DNA from: Methanobacterium sp.
GTDB taxonomy: Archaea > Methanobacteriota > Methanobacteria > Methanobacteriales > Methanobacteriaceae
DNA: 18,368 nt
Assembly: GCA_028700095.1 (NCBI GenBank)
Contig: JAQVTJ010000027.1
Location: forward strand, 1-18,368
Direction: 5' to 3'
The translations under genes were made by a program, and so were the position numbers. Shown here one piece after another: positions 7,849-15,853 of the stretch. Under the pieces are notes generated by a model. The model was not told the origin of the DNA and did not search any database. It saw only the letters and a list, made by a program, of their open reading frames with translations. The stretch's first letter is position 1. Each line of letters starts with the position of its first letter.

Positions 7849-9219
7849 TTATGAATTATTTTTCATTGTTGCAATTTGTTCATCTTGTTTTTTAAGTCCT
7901 AATGTTAGTAATAACATTATAATTGCAATAAAACCTATTAGAATATATGCAGATTGATATCCTTTGATGCCTGTTTGTGATGCTATTACAGCTCCTATAA
8001 GAGCACCTCCCACAAGCTTTCCTACACTGGAGTTTATGTTTATAAGTGCTTGACCTGCTGCTCTCTTATTTGCAGGACTTTCTGAAAGCATTATATATCT
8101 TAATGGGGATCCTAAAACACTGCTTAAGCCTAATCCAATAATAATTCCTGATAATATAAATAGGTAAAATGAAGTTCCAAGTGTATTTAACATAAACAGG
8201 CCTAATACAAGTATAAATGTACCACTAAACATGATTATTTTTGAACCATATTTATCTAGTAATTTACCAATTAATGGGGCGCTTATTCCAAGAGATAATA
8301 CAAGTGGAATTACCAATAAACTAGCTTGAGAGGTGCTAAGTGCAAGTGCAGTAATTGCAAATGCTGGTAAAAATACTATTGCTGTTTGGTTAAGTCCTGT
8401 TCCTATTGAAATTCCTGTAGCTATTTTAACTTCCCTACTTTTCAGCAGATTAATTTCAATTGGATCTAATACGTTTTTTTCAACTTTCAAGAGAAGTGGT
8501 AATAAAAACAAAGCAAATAATAGAAATGGCCATGTATAAATTGATGTTAAAATTACCATGAAATTTGTTGTGTCTATTTGGTTAACATCATATGCAAGAG
8601 AACTTACAAGTAAAGCCAGTATAATGGTTCCATACCAGTCAAATTTGGTATAATTTCCTTTTTTACTTTGGGGAAGTATTTGGAAACCTAGACCAATAAC
8701 TATCATTGCTATTGGTATATTTATGATAAATAACCATTGCCAACCATAACTTAGAAGTAAACCTCCTAATATAGGTCCTAATAATCCTGAAAATCCCCAT
8801 ACTGAACCTATAATTCCAAGTGCACTTCCTCTTTTTTCAGGTGGAAAAGTATCTCCAATAAATGCACTTGCCACTGGGAAAATACCACCTGCACCAAAAC
8901 CTTGGATAGCTCTACCAATTAACAGGGTTTCAAATGAAAATGAAGTAACAGTAATTGCAGAACCTACTGCAAAGAGAAAAACATCCATTATATAAAGTGT
9001 TTTCCTTCCATACATATCTGATAGTTTGGCCATTAAAGGAGTTCCAATCATAAAAAACAGAATATATATAGTGAACATCCATGAAACTAATCTTTCATTG
9101 ATTCCAAAAGCGCCTTTAATTGCAGGTAAAGCTGGTCCTACTATACCAATATCAAGTGCTCCCATAAACACTCCAACAAAGAGCAGTGCCAATATTTTAT
9201 TCCTATCAGAATTATTCAT
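7849..9219 (-). CDS. MFS transporter, DHA2/EmrB-QacA type drug exporter
   Basis: Multi-helix membrane exporter, predicted to be a proton antiporter for toxic compounds. The 456-residue chain fits the 14-helix DHA2 group. The first helix holds LDIGIVGPALPAI (D23). Motif A is AKLSDMYGRK (64-73), motif C covers GLLGPILGGLL (145-155), and GWQWLFIINIPI follows it, as in EmrB/QacA proteins. A second A-like loop is KLLDKYGSKIIM. The substrate cannot be predicted. It follows feoB by 85 bases on the same strand and seems to have its own promoter: a TATA-like TTTTATATAA on the minus strand near 9274-9284. No clear Shine-Dalgarno site precedes the ATG. Confidence 0.88.
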   Translation of the reverse strand: MNNSDRNKILALLFVGVFMGALDIGIVGPALPAIKGAFGINERLVSWMFTIYILFFMIGTPLMAKLSDMYGRKTLYIMDVFLFAVGSAITVTSFSFETLLIGRAIQGFGAGGIFPVASAFIGDTFPPEKRGSALGIIGSVWGFSGLLGPILGGLLLSYGWQWLFIINIPIAMIVIGLGFQILPQSKKGNYTKFDWYGTIILALLVSSLAYDVNQIDTTNFMVILTSIYTWPFLLFALFLLPLLLKVEKNVLDPIEINLLKSREVKIATGISIGTGLNQTAIVFLPAFAITALALSTSQASLLVIPLVLSLGISAPLIGKLLDKYGSKIIMFSGTFILVLGLFMLNTLGTSFYLFILSGIIIGLGLSSVLGSPLRYIMLSESPANKRAAGQALININSSVGKLVGGALIGAVIASQTGIKGYQSAYILIGFIAIIMLLLTLGLKKQDEQIATMKNNS

Positions 9220-9304
9220 AGTCTTAATTATATTCTTTTAATTGTTAAGTGTTAATTTTTTTTACATCTTTTTTTATATAAAATGTTAATAATAAGAGAT
9301 TGGT

Positions 9305-11314
9305 TTATAAAAATAAAGCAATTATTCTATATGCTATTCCTCCAACAATTAAAGCAGTTACTATATTTGAAAGAGCAATACATATGGTTGCTTTCCAGCC
9401 GAATTCACGTAATAAAATTGTGAGAGTTGCTAAACATGGGATAAATAACATACTTACAAGTGCTAATATTATAAATTGGATAGGTGTTAAAACTGCTGCT
9501 AGATCTGTTCCACATAATGTAACTAACATAAGCAGGGTGAATTCTTTTCTAACAGCACCAAATATAAGAACCACACCTGCTATTACAGGAAGACCTAGCC
9601 AAGAAACTGTGAGAGGTGCTAAGAAATTAGCTACTGGTGTTAAAAATCCATATGCATACAAACCTTGAATCAGAGCACTTGCTATAATATAGACTGGAAA
9701 TACTACATATATCAATGATTTAGTACGTGCCCATGTTTGTTTAGCTGCAACTGAGATAGAAGGAATTTTAAATGTATGCATTTCCATGATTAATCCACTA
9801 GTTTCTCCAGGTACAATCTTTAAAGCAATTCTACCTAATAAGAACATCACTATAATATCAATTACATATAATGCAATAGCCCACCAAACACTTACAAATA
9901 CTGCTACCAAACCTAATATAACAATGGTTCTTGCTGTACAAGGTGCAAATGTAATTGTAAATGCAGCAAGTAAGCGTTCACGTCGAGTTTCTAGGATTCT
10001 GGTACTTTCAATTGCAGGAACATTGCATCCATAGCCTAAAATCATAGGGATAAGCGCCTTACCATGTAATCCTATTTTATGCATGGCGCTATCCATCATA
10101 AAAGCCACTCTAGTTAAAATTCCTGAATTCTCAATAAGGCTTAACATTAAATAAAATGGAATAACAAATGGAAGAACAAGTGTAAGACCAGCTACAATAC
10201 CTCCAAATGCTCCATTCCATAAAATTCCCATAATAGGCCCACTAATTTGTGGATCTACTGGTTTAAAGAATTCAAATGCTTGGTTAAGTAAATTTGAGAA
10301 GTAATCTCCAATAACAAATGTCCACAATAACAATCCGCCAACCACGAGTGCAGAGATAATATAACCAAATATTCTATGTGTTACAATTCTATCTAATCCT
10401 TCAGCAAATGTAATTTTAATATCACTTTGTAACTGGGCTCCTTGGGCAAATTGGTTAGCTATAAAATATCTTTCAGAAGCAATTACAGCAAAAGATGGTT
10501 CATTATGTATTTTTTCTATTTCTCTTGCCATATCATAAGAAAAGTTAACAACTTCAGATGATTGTGATTGAATTAATCTACGGATTTCTGGATCATTTTC
10601 AAGTAATTTAATTGCCACCCATCTATATGGATATCCTAAATTAAGATTTTTTAATTTAATTAATTGTGTAATTTTTTGTATTCTATCTTCAACTTCAGCA
10701 CCATATTTTAATGTGGTTATTTTGTTTTTGGATTTATTGAATGCAATATCTGTTGCTACTTCCATTAACTCATGTAAACCTTCCCCTCTTATGGCTATTG
10801 TTGCTACTACAGGAACACCTAGAGCAGTTGAAAGTTTTTTTGTATCTATAACTATTCCTTTTTGTTTAGCTAAATCAATTTGATTAATACATACAACCAT
10901 AGGTACATTCATCTCTTTTAGTTGAATGGTAAAAAATAGGTTACGTTCCAATACTGACGCATCTACAACATTAATTACAACATCAGGCTGTTGAAAGGCA
11001 ATATATTCCCTTGAAACTATTTCTTCCATGGAGTAGGTTGAAAAAGAGTATATGCCTGGTAGATCAATTACTGTAATATCATTACCTTCAAAAAGCAGCT
11101 TTCCTTCAGCTCTTTCCACAGTTTTTCCTGGCCAATTTCCAATTATTTGATTGGATCCTGTAAGTTCATTGAATAGAACACTTTTACCTACATTGGAATT
11201 ACCTGCAAGTGCAATTGTTATATTCTTTTTTTGGACTTTTTTTGGTTCTTCAGATTTTTTATTACCTAATATTTTGCTGTGTTTTTTAGGTTTGATTGTA
11301 GTGCCACTATTCAT
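9305..11314 (-). CDS. feoB: Ferrous iron transporter FeoB
   Basis: GTPase-coupled inner-membrane Fe2+ importer, 669 residues. A lysine-rich 30-residue extension precedes the G domain, which is intact: G1 GNSNVGKS (38-45), G2 GNWPGKTVE (59-67), G3 DLPG (84-87) and G4 NQID (144-147). The membrane part begins near residue 310. It has the first gate motif GYGCNVPAI (near residue 430), then FAPCTARTIVI in place of the bacterial CSARLPVY, and VRKEFTLLML in the second gate, as in archaeal FeoB. The gene starts 19 bases after the DtxR-type regulator, so the two are almost certainly co-transcribed. No separate feoA or feoC is present; a FeoA-like domain is fused to the regulator. Confidence 0.93.
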   Translation of the reverse strand: MNSGTTIKPKKHSKILGNKKSEEPKKVQKKNITIALAGNSNVGKSVLFNELTGSNQIIGNWPGKTVERAEGKLLFEGNDITVIDLPGIYSFSTYSMEEIVSREYIAFQQPDVVINVVDASVLERNLFFTIQLKEMNVPMVVCINQIDLAKQKGIVIDTKKLSTALGVPVVATIAIRGEGLHELMEVATDIAFNKSKNKITTLKYGAEVEDRIQKITQLIKLKNLNLGYPYRWVAIKLLENDPEIRRLIQSQSSEVVNFSYDMAREIEKIHNEPSFAVIASERYFIANQFAQGAQLQSDIKITFAEGLDRIVTHRIFGYIISALVVGGLLLWTFVIGDYFSNLLNQAFEFFKPVDPQISGPIMGILWNGAFGGIVAGLTLVLPFVIPFYLMLSLIENSGILTRVAFMMDSAMHKIGLHGKALIPMILGYGCNVPAIESTRILETRRERLLAAFTITFAPCTARTIVILGLVAVFVSVWWAIALYVIDIIVMFLLGRIALKIVPGETSGLIMEMHTFKIPSISVAAKQTWARTKSLIYVVFPVYIIASALIQGLYAYGFLTPVANFLAPLTVSWLGLPVIAGVVLIFGAVRKEFTLLMLVTLCGTDLAAVLTPIQFIILALVSMLFIPCLATLTILLREFGWKATICIALSNIVTALIVGGIAYRIIALFL

Positions 11315-11333
11315 AAATATTTATCCCTTATAA

Positions 11334-12068
11334 TTATTTATTATCTTCAATTAATTCAACAAAAACATTACATGCTATATCACGGCCTATAGCAAGTTTT
11401 GATCCCCGTATAGCAACTTCTACAGGACCACTTAATGGTGCAATTTTAATTACACTAATAAATGCTCCTATGGTAATACCCATATCTAGGAGTCTTCTTA
11501 TTACTTTATAATCTCCTCTAATAAAAGATACTTTGCCTTTTTGATGGTTTTTAAGTTCCATTATAGGGATCAGATTTTCATTTCGCTTCCCTACTTCATT
11601 AACTTCTTCTTCCTTTCGATCTATACATTCTGCGCATGTATTGAACTTTAAGTCACATGCAGGTATAACACTATTACCTGGACATTTATCAGGATGTTCT
11701 AATACATGACATAATGCTCTTTCAGCTTCATCTGATAGGGAATGTTCCATTTCACAGGCTTGATCATGTAAAAAATTGTTTTTAAGCTTTAAAATATCAT
11801 GTAAAAATCTTTCAAGTAACCTATGTTTTCTTGTTACTCTTTTAGCATTTTTTAATCCTTCATCTGTTAATTTAACACCTTTATATTGTGAATAATTCAC
11901 ATATCTCATTTTTTCAAGTTTTTTAAGCATTTCTGATACGCTGGCAGATGTTATACCTAAATTTTTTGATATTTGTGTTGTTTTTACACATTCTTCATTA
12001 TTACTGATTTTATAGATAGCTTCTAAATATTCTTCGATATTTGCGCTAAGTTTTTCATTATATGACAT
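11334..12068 (-). CDS. DtxR/IdeR-type metal-dependent repressor with C-terminal FeoA domain
   Basis: Metal-activated repressor, 244 residues. The N-terminal winged helix (residues about 10-75; TTQISKNLGITSASVSEMLKKLEKMRYV) is followed by the dimerisation and metal domain with H82 (KHRLLERFL) and C105-E108-H109 (ACEMEHSLS), matching the C102-E105-H106 ligands of DtxR/IdeR. The cysteine favours iron over Mn-specific MntR, although E13 takes the place of DtxR Met10. A Cys-rich linker (C129, C138, C145, C148) leads to a FeoA/SH3-like domain (about 175-240; RRLLDMGITIGAFISVIK). It is the first gene of the feoB operon. It is probably autoregulated by the TTAGGT/ACCTAA dyad at its promoter. AGGTGA precedes the ATG. 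Confidence 0.88.
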   Translation of the reverse strand: MSYNEKLSANIEEYLEAIYKISNNEECVKTTQISKNLGITSASVSEMLKKLEKMRYVNYSQYKGVKLTDEGLKNAKRVTRKHRLLERFLHDILKLKNNFLHDQACEMEHSLSDEAERALCHVLEHPDKCPGNSVIPACDLKFNTCAECIDRKEEEVNEVGKRNENLIPIMELKNHQKGKVSFIRGDYKVIRRLLDMGITIGAFISVIKIAPLSGPVEVAIRGSKLAIGRDIACNVFVELIEDNK

Positions 12069-12138
12069 TTAAGTTCACCTAAAATTCTCTTTGTGAAATA
12101 ATTGTTTAAAGTCCTATATAAATATTAGGTTTACCTAA
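12069..12138 (-). promoter_or_regulatory. Promoter and DtxR-like operator of the regulator-feoB operon
   Basis: On the minus strand the TATA box ATTTATATAG lies at 12115-12124. Directly upstream, over the BRE, is a dyad TTAGGT-TT-ACCTAA (12125-12138) that resembles DtxR/IdeR box half-sites. A second, imperfect copy TTAAGT-TC-ACCTAA (12069-12082) lies over the ribosome binding site. A protein bound at the first would block TBP/TFB access. The predicted transcript start is near 12090. The dyad is seen directly; the identity of the binder is inferred from the adjacent gene. Confidence 0.65.
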
Positions 12139-12400
12139 AAATAAAATATATTTTCAATATTTAATTAATTCAATATTTAATTAATTCAATATTTAATTAA
12201 TTCTAATTTGATAATAAAAAAAACATTTAATATTCTTTGAACTATTTCCATTAACAATAAATAAGATTTAACATTATTTTTTTAATCTATTAATTTCAGA
12301 AATTTTTTTAATCAATTTCTTATAATATATTAAATTTAGTTTTCACTTTTAATACTTCATATAAGTAAATATAATAATTTTAAAAAAGAGAAAATATAAT
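12139..12400. other. AT-rich spacer before the P-type ATPase gene
   Basis: Together with the operator region it makes a 332-base gap between divergent genes. It holds the 16-base tandem repeat described separately and, close to the ATPase start, TATA-like stretches (for example around 12318-12330 and 12368-12376). The ATPase ATG has only a weak GAGA-type ribosome binding site. I see no ORF or RNA gene. Confidence 0.5.
12153..12203. repeat. Three perfect tandem copies of a 16-base unit
   Basis: The unit TCAATATTTAATTAAT occurs at 12154-12169, 12170-12185 and 12186-12201 without mismatch, with the period extending one or two bases either side. Each unit contains the 8-base palindrome TTAATTAA. 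It lies just upstream of the DtxR-like operator, between the divergent regulator and ATPase genes. Confidence 0.9.
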
Positions 12401-14065
12401 ATGGAAATTACTGTAGAGGATGTTAAAAAATTATCTACTTCGGGGTTAATGGAAAAATTATCCACAAATTCCAATGGACTTTCATCTGAAGATGCTTTTA
12501 AAAGGCTTAAGATCTATGGTTATAATGAAATTGAAGAAAATGAACAAAACCATTTAAAAAAATTTTTTAGCTATTTTTGGGGGCCAATACCATGGATGAT
12601 TGAATTTGCACTTATTTTATCATTATTAATACAACACTGGCCAGAATTTACAGTAATTCTAATATTACTCTTAATAAATGGACTTGTAGGATTTTGGCAG
12701 GAAGATAAGGCTGACAATGCCATAGAACTTTTAAAAGAAAAACTTGCATATAATGCACAATTACTAAGAGATGGTAAATGGACGAAAATTACCTCTAAAA
12801 ATATTGTACCTGGAGATATTACCAAAATAAATCTTGGAGATATTGTTCCAGCTGATATTAAGCTCATAGAAGGTGACTATGTAACGGTAGATGAATCTTC
12901 ACTTACAGGAGAATCATTACCTGTTGATAAGAAAATAGGAGATATCTGTTATTCTGGTTCAATAATTCAAAAGGGACAAATGAATGGTATTGTATTTGCA
13001 ACAGGAATGAATACCTTTTTTGGAAGGGCAGCTGGACTTGTATCTACTGTAAGTACAAAAAGCCATCTGCAAAAAGCAGTAATAACAATAGGAAATTATC
13101 TGATCATCCTTGATTTTATTATGGTATTTCTTATCTTCATTGTAGGTTTAATTCGTCAAGAAAATTTCTTTGATATTTTAGGATTTGCCCTAGTATTAAC
13201 AATAGCATCAATACCAGTTGCCCAACCCGCTGTACTTTCTGTAACTCTTACAGTTGGTGCAATGGCCTTAGCTAAAAAAAAAGCAATTGTAAGTAAACTT
13301 TCAGCTATTGAAGAAATTGCAGGTATGGATGTGCTTTTTTCTGATAAAACAGGGACTTTAACTAAAAATGAAATTTCTATAGCTAAAATAGAATCATATA
13401 ATGGTTTTTCAGATAATGATGTTATCTTTTTTGCTGGCTTAGCATCTCTAAGACTGGAACAAGACCCACTTGATAAAGCAATATTAACTAAAATGGACAC
13501 AACAGAAAATCTTTCTAAAAATGCACAAAACTATAAAATACTAAAATTCAACCCATTCGACCCTATAAGGAAAAGTACAGAATCTGAAATACAATATAAA
13601 AATGAATACAAATTTAAAGTTTCTAAAGGAGCTCCACAAGTTATTCTAACATTATTAAATGAAGAAATATTAAAAACTAAGATTGAAAGAAATGTAGATA
13701 ATTTCGCAGCTAAAGGTTACAGATCATTGGGAGTTGCAAAAACTGATAAAAATGGTGTGTGGGAATTTCTGGGATTAATAGCACTTTATGATCCGCCTAA
13801 AAAAAGTTCTAAAAAAACAATAGCAGATGCCAAATCCATGGGAATAGAAGTTAAAATGATAACCGGTGATCATATTGCCATTGCTAAAGAAATTGCAAAG
13901 GAATTAGATTTAAACACTAATATACAATTACCTGTCACTTTTTTAGATCAACCAAGACTTGAGGCTGTAAAAACAATTGAAGATGCAAGTGGTTTTGCTG
14001 AGGTATTCCCAGAACATAAATATAAAATAGTTGAACTTTTACAAAGCACAGGAAAAATTGTTTGA
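12401..14065 (+). CDS. P-type ATPase N-terminal fragment (M1-M4, A, P and N domains up to the hinge)
   Basis: 554 residues ending ...LLQSTGKIV before TGA. It contains the first four membrane helices, the actuator domain, the nucleotide-binding domain and the phosphorylated D315, but lacks the TGDGVNDAP hinge and M5-M10, so it cannot transport alone. The coding sequence has no other lesion. Confidence 0.6.
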   Translation: MEITVEDVKKLSTSGLMEKLSTNSNGLSSEDAFKRLKIYGYNEIEENEQNHLKKFFSYFWGPIPWMIEFALILSLLIQHWPEFTVILILLLINGLVGFWQEDKADNAIELLKEKLAYNAQLLRDGKWTKITSKNIVPGDITKINLGDIVPADIKLIEGDYVTVDESSLTGESLPVDKKIGDICYSGSIIQKGQMNGIVFATGMNTFFGRAAGLVSTVSTKSHLQKAVITIGNYLIILDFIMVFLIFIVGLIRQENFFDILGFALVLTIASIPVAQPAVLSVTLTVGAMALAKKKAIVSKLSAIEEIAGMDVLFSDKTGTLTKNEISIAKIESYNGFSDNDVIFFAGLASLRLEQDPLDKAILTKMDTTENLSKNAQNYKILKFNPFDPIRKSTESEIQYKNEYKFKVSKGAPQVILTLLNEEILKTKIERNVDNFAAKGYRSLGVAKTDKNGVWEFLGLIALYDPPKKSSKKTIADAKSMGIEVKMITGDHIAIAKEIAKELDLNTNIQLPVTFLDQPRLEAVKTIEDASGFAEVFPEHKYKIVELLQSTGKIV

Positions 14066-14869
14066 ATGACAGGAGAGGGTGTTAATGATGCACCTGCACT
14101 AAAAAAGGCAGATGCAGGAATTGCACTATCTAAAGCAACTGATGCAGCTAAATCAGCAGCAGATATAGTATTAACAAAACCGGGACTTACAGTTATAATT
14201 AATGCAATAAAAGAAAGCTATAAAATTTTCCATAGAATGAAAAGCTACTCAATCTATAGAGTTGCAGAAACAATAAGAATACTTATTTTTATTGCAATGG
14301 TTATAATGATCTTTAATTTTTATCCTGTAACAGCTATTATGTTAGTTTTCATAGCATTGTTAGATGATATTCCAGTAATGACAATTGCATATGATAAAAC
14401 TGAAAAAATTAACAGTCCTCAAAAATGGGATATGTACCAAGTATTGGGAATGGCAACATTTCTTGGAATTTTAGGTGTAATATCCTCTTTAATACTATTT
14501 TATGTGGGTAAAATAATGTTAAATTTAGATATTGGTGTTTTACAGTCTTTAATATTTTTAAAGCTTGTTGTTGCAGGACATTTAACAATGTTTGTAACAC
14601 GAAATACAGGACATTTCTGGTCAACTTTACCAAGTGGTATTTTCTTCTGGTCTGTAATATCCACAGACATATTTGCAACCTTGATTGTAATATTCGGAAT
14701 ATTTTTAACACCAATTGGATGGCAACTTGCATTACTTGTATGGATCTATTCAATTGTAGCATTTTTAATTGAAGACCAGTTAAAAATATACTTTGCAATG
14801 ATCCTTGAAAAATACACAATCAAAAACATTAACACATGTTTAATAAAGAATATTTTAACAAAAAAATAA
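14066..14869 (+). CDS. P-type ATPase C-terminal fragment (GVNDAP hinge and M5-M10)
   Basis: 267 residues starting MTGEGVNDAPALKK at the ATG that abuts the TGA of the first fragment. It holds the Mg2+-binding end of the P domain and the last six helices, including ALLDDIPVMTIAYDK, equivalent to the ion-site helix of proton pumps. Only a weak AGGAAAAA-type ribosome site precedes the ATG, so translation would depend on ribosomes terminating at the adjacent stop. Confidence 0.55.
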   Translation: MTGEGVNDAPALKKADAGIALSKATDAAKSAADIVLTKPGLTVIINAIKESYKIFHRMKSYSIYRVAETIRILIFIAMVIMIFNFYPVTAIMLVFIALLDDIPVMTIAYDKTEKINSPQKWDMYQVLGMATFLGILGVISSLILFYVGKIMLNLDIGVLQSLIFLKLVVAGHLTMFVTRNTGHFWSTLPSGIFFWSVISTDIFATLIVIFGIFLTPIGWQLALLVWIYSIVAFLIEDQLKIYFAMILEKYTIKNINTCLIKNILTKK

Positions 14870-14880
14870 TTCTACATACA

Positions 14881-14892
14881 TTTTTTTTTTTT
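14881..14892 (+). terminator. T12 terminator after the ATPase gene
   Basis: Twelve consecutive T starting 11 bases after the stop codon, a strong archaeal oligo-T terminator. Confidence 0.65.
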
Positions 14893-14992
14893 ATTAGATG
14901 AATAAGTAGTATACAAATAAATAAATAATTTGTTTAATAAAATAATAGTAACTAATTAAATATTCATAAAAAAAAAGAAATTAAACCCCATA

Positions 14993-15035
14993 ATATATAT
15001 ATATATATATAAATGAATTTCATATGTAAAGGAGG
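14993..15035 (+). promoter_or_regulatory. uspA promoter: alternating AT tract and strong ribosome binding site
   Basis: An uninterrupted 19-base A/T alternation (14993-15011) provides the TATA element. AAAGGAGG (15028-15035) lies eight bases before the ATG and is among the best ribosome sites in the window. Dinucleotide tracts can change length by slippage, which here would alter the spacing or strength of the promoter. Confidence 0.55.
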
Positions 15036-15043
15036 AACTTTTC

Positions 15044-15490
15044 ATGACCAAAAAAATATTATTACCAACAGATGGTTCAAAAAATGCTGAACGGGCAGGT
15101 GAATATGCCATATCGCTTGCAGACATAAGTGGTGCATGTATAATTGTATTACATGTAATAGATGCTAACTATCTAGGCGCACTTCCACAACCAGACCTTA
15201 GGAAAAGTTTACATAAAGAATTAAGGGCAGATGGACAAAAGGCTGTTGAAAAATTCCAGAAGAATCTTGAAGAAAGCCAATGTAACGGTGCATGTAAAAA
15301 TATACAATTTAAAACCATAATTAAAGAAGGTAAACCTGCAGATGCTATTCTTAAAACCATTGAAGAAGAAAATGTTGATCAGGTAGTAATGGGTAAATCA
15401 GGTAAACATGGATTGGAAAGTGCACTGCTTGGAAGAACCACAGACAGAGTTGTTAGAGAAGCTAAAGTACCTGTTAATATAATAACATAA
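15044..15490 (+). CDS. Universal stress protein, UspA family
   Basis: Cytoplasmic nucleotide-binding stress protein, 148 residues, single Usp domain. The first strand is KKILLPTDGS with D10. The ATP-binding loop is GKSG (117-120), nine residues, then G130-R-T-T, close to the G-2x-G-9x-G-S/T pattern, so it is probably the ATP-binding type. It is monocistronic with its own promoter and a T-rich terminator. Its partner process is unknown; the adjacent ATPase is a separate unit. Confidence 0.9.
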   Translation: MTKKILLPTDGSKNAERAGEYAISLADISGACIIVLHVIDANYLGALPQPDLRKSLHKELRADGQKAVEKFQKNLEESQCNGACKNIQFKTIIKEGKPADAILKTIEEENVDQVVMGKSGKHGLESALLGRTTDRVVREAKVPVNIIT

Positions 15491-15526
15491 AAAAAAATTT
15501 AGGGTTATATTATATTTACATATTTA

Positions 15527-15556
15527 GATTTTATTTCTTTTTTTTAATATTTTTTC
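15527..15556 (+). terminator. T-rich terminator after uspA
   Basis: T-rich segment with eight T in a row (15538-15545) and a second cluster at 15550-15555, about 40 bases after the uspA stop. Confidence 0.45.
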
Positions 15557-15783
15557 ATCTAATTTTTCCAAGTTTAGTTTTTATAATTATTTTATAATCA
15601 TTCTAGATCTTTTTAAATAAATTAATTGAAGAAATTATAAAATTTGTAAATATGAAATTATAAGAAAAAATTTCTATTATTTAAAGAATGTTAAAAAAAA
15701 ATTTTATAGATTTTAAAGTATATTTTAACCTTAAAAAAATATTATTAGTACTACTGGATAATTTGTATTTAATAAATTCTGAT

Positions 15784-15853
15784 GTAATAAAAAGTATTAC
15801 AAATTAGGGTATAAATATTTATTTCGTAATACTGGTCTAAACATTTATATTAT
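15784..15853 (+). promoter_or_regulatory. cbiM promoter with GTAATA/TATTAC half-sites and TATA box
   Basis: Three half-sites precede a TATA box: GTAATA (15784-15789), AGTATTAC (15793-15800) and GTAATACT (15826-15833). The last two are a perfect 8-base inverted repeat with a 25-base spacer. TTATATTAT (15845-15853) begins 11 bases after the last half-site. The same GTAATACT, 11 bases, TTATATTAT arrangement precedes cbiQ. A start near 15875 would give a leader of about 120 bases. A nickel/cobalt regulator, perhaps NikR, is the inferred binder. Confidence 0.6.

Larger units (their letters stand above)
12401..14869 (+). pseudogene. P-type ATPase, plasma-membrane H+-ATPase type (IIIA), interrupted by in-frame TGA
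   Basis: Predicted proton-pump-like (or other cation) P-type ATPase. The full frame is 823 codons, close to archaeal type IIIA pumps. Motifs in order: actuator SLTGES (168-172), M4 IPVAQPAVL (271-279), phosphorylation site SDKTGTLT (D315), nucleotide-domain KGAPQVIL, hinge DPPKKSS and MITGDH, then TGEGVNDAPALKKADAG. Codon 555 (14063-14065) is TGA, where relatives have glycine (VGMTGDGVNDAP), a GGA-to-TGA type change; the frame continues without shift. Downstream, ALLDDIPVMTIAYDK in M6 and the remaining membrane segments are preserved. The first Asp of TGDGVNDAP is Glu here. TGA is followed at once by ATG, so reinitiation is conceivable. Alternatives are a fresh pseudogene, a sequence error or readthrough. 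Confidence 0.8.

Noticed and set aside
9300..10034. Plus-strand open frames opposite feoB
   Set aside because: They mirror the well-supported feoB frame, with low-complexity composition and no ribosome binding site.
12161..12203. CRISPR-like or integration repeat
   Set aside because: The three 16-base copies are directly contiguous with no spacers, and no cas, integrase or transposase gene is nearby.
14063..14065. TGA as a selenocysteine codon in the P-type ATPase
   Set aside because: The replaced residue is glycine in relatives, not cysteine, no SECIS-like hairpin is evident nearby, and the inferred lineage is not a known selenocysteine user.
14409..14819. 136-codon minus-strand open frame inside the ATPase gene
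   Set aside because: It lies wholly within the coding strand of the ATPase membrane domain, has no promoter or ribosome site, and resembles no protein; it is an antisense shadow.
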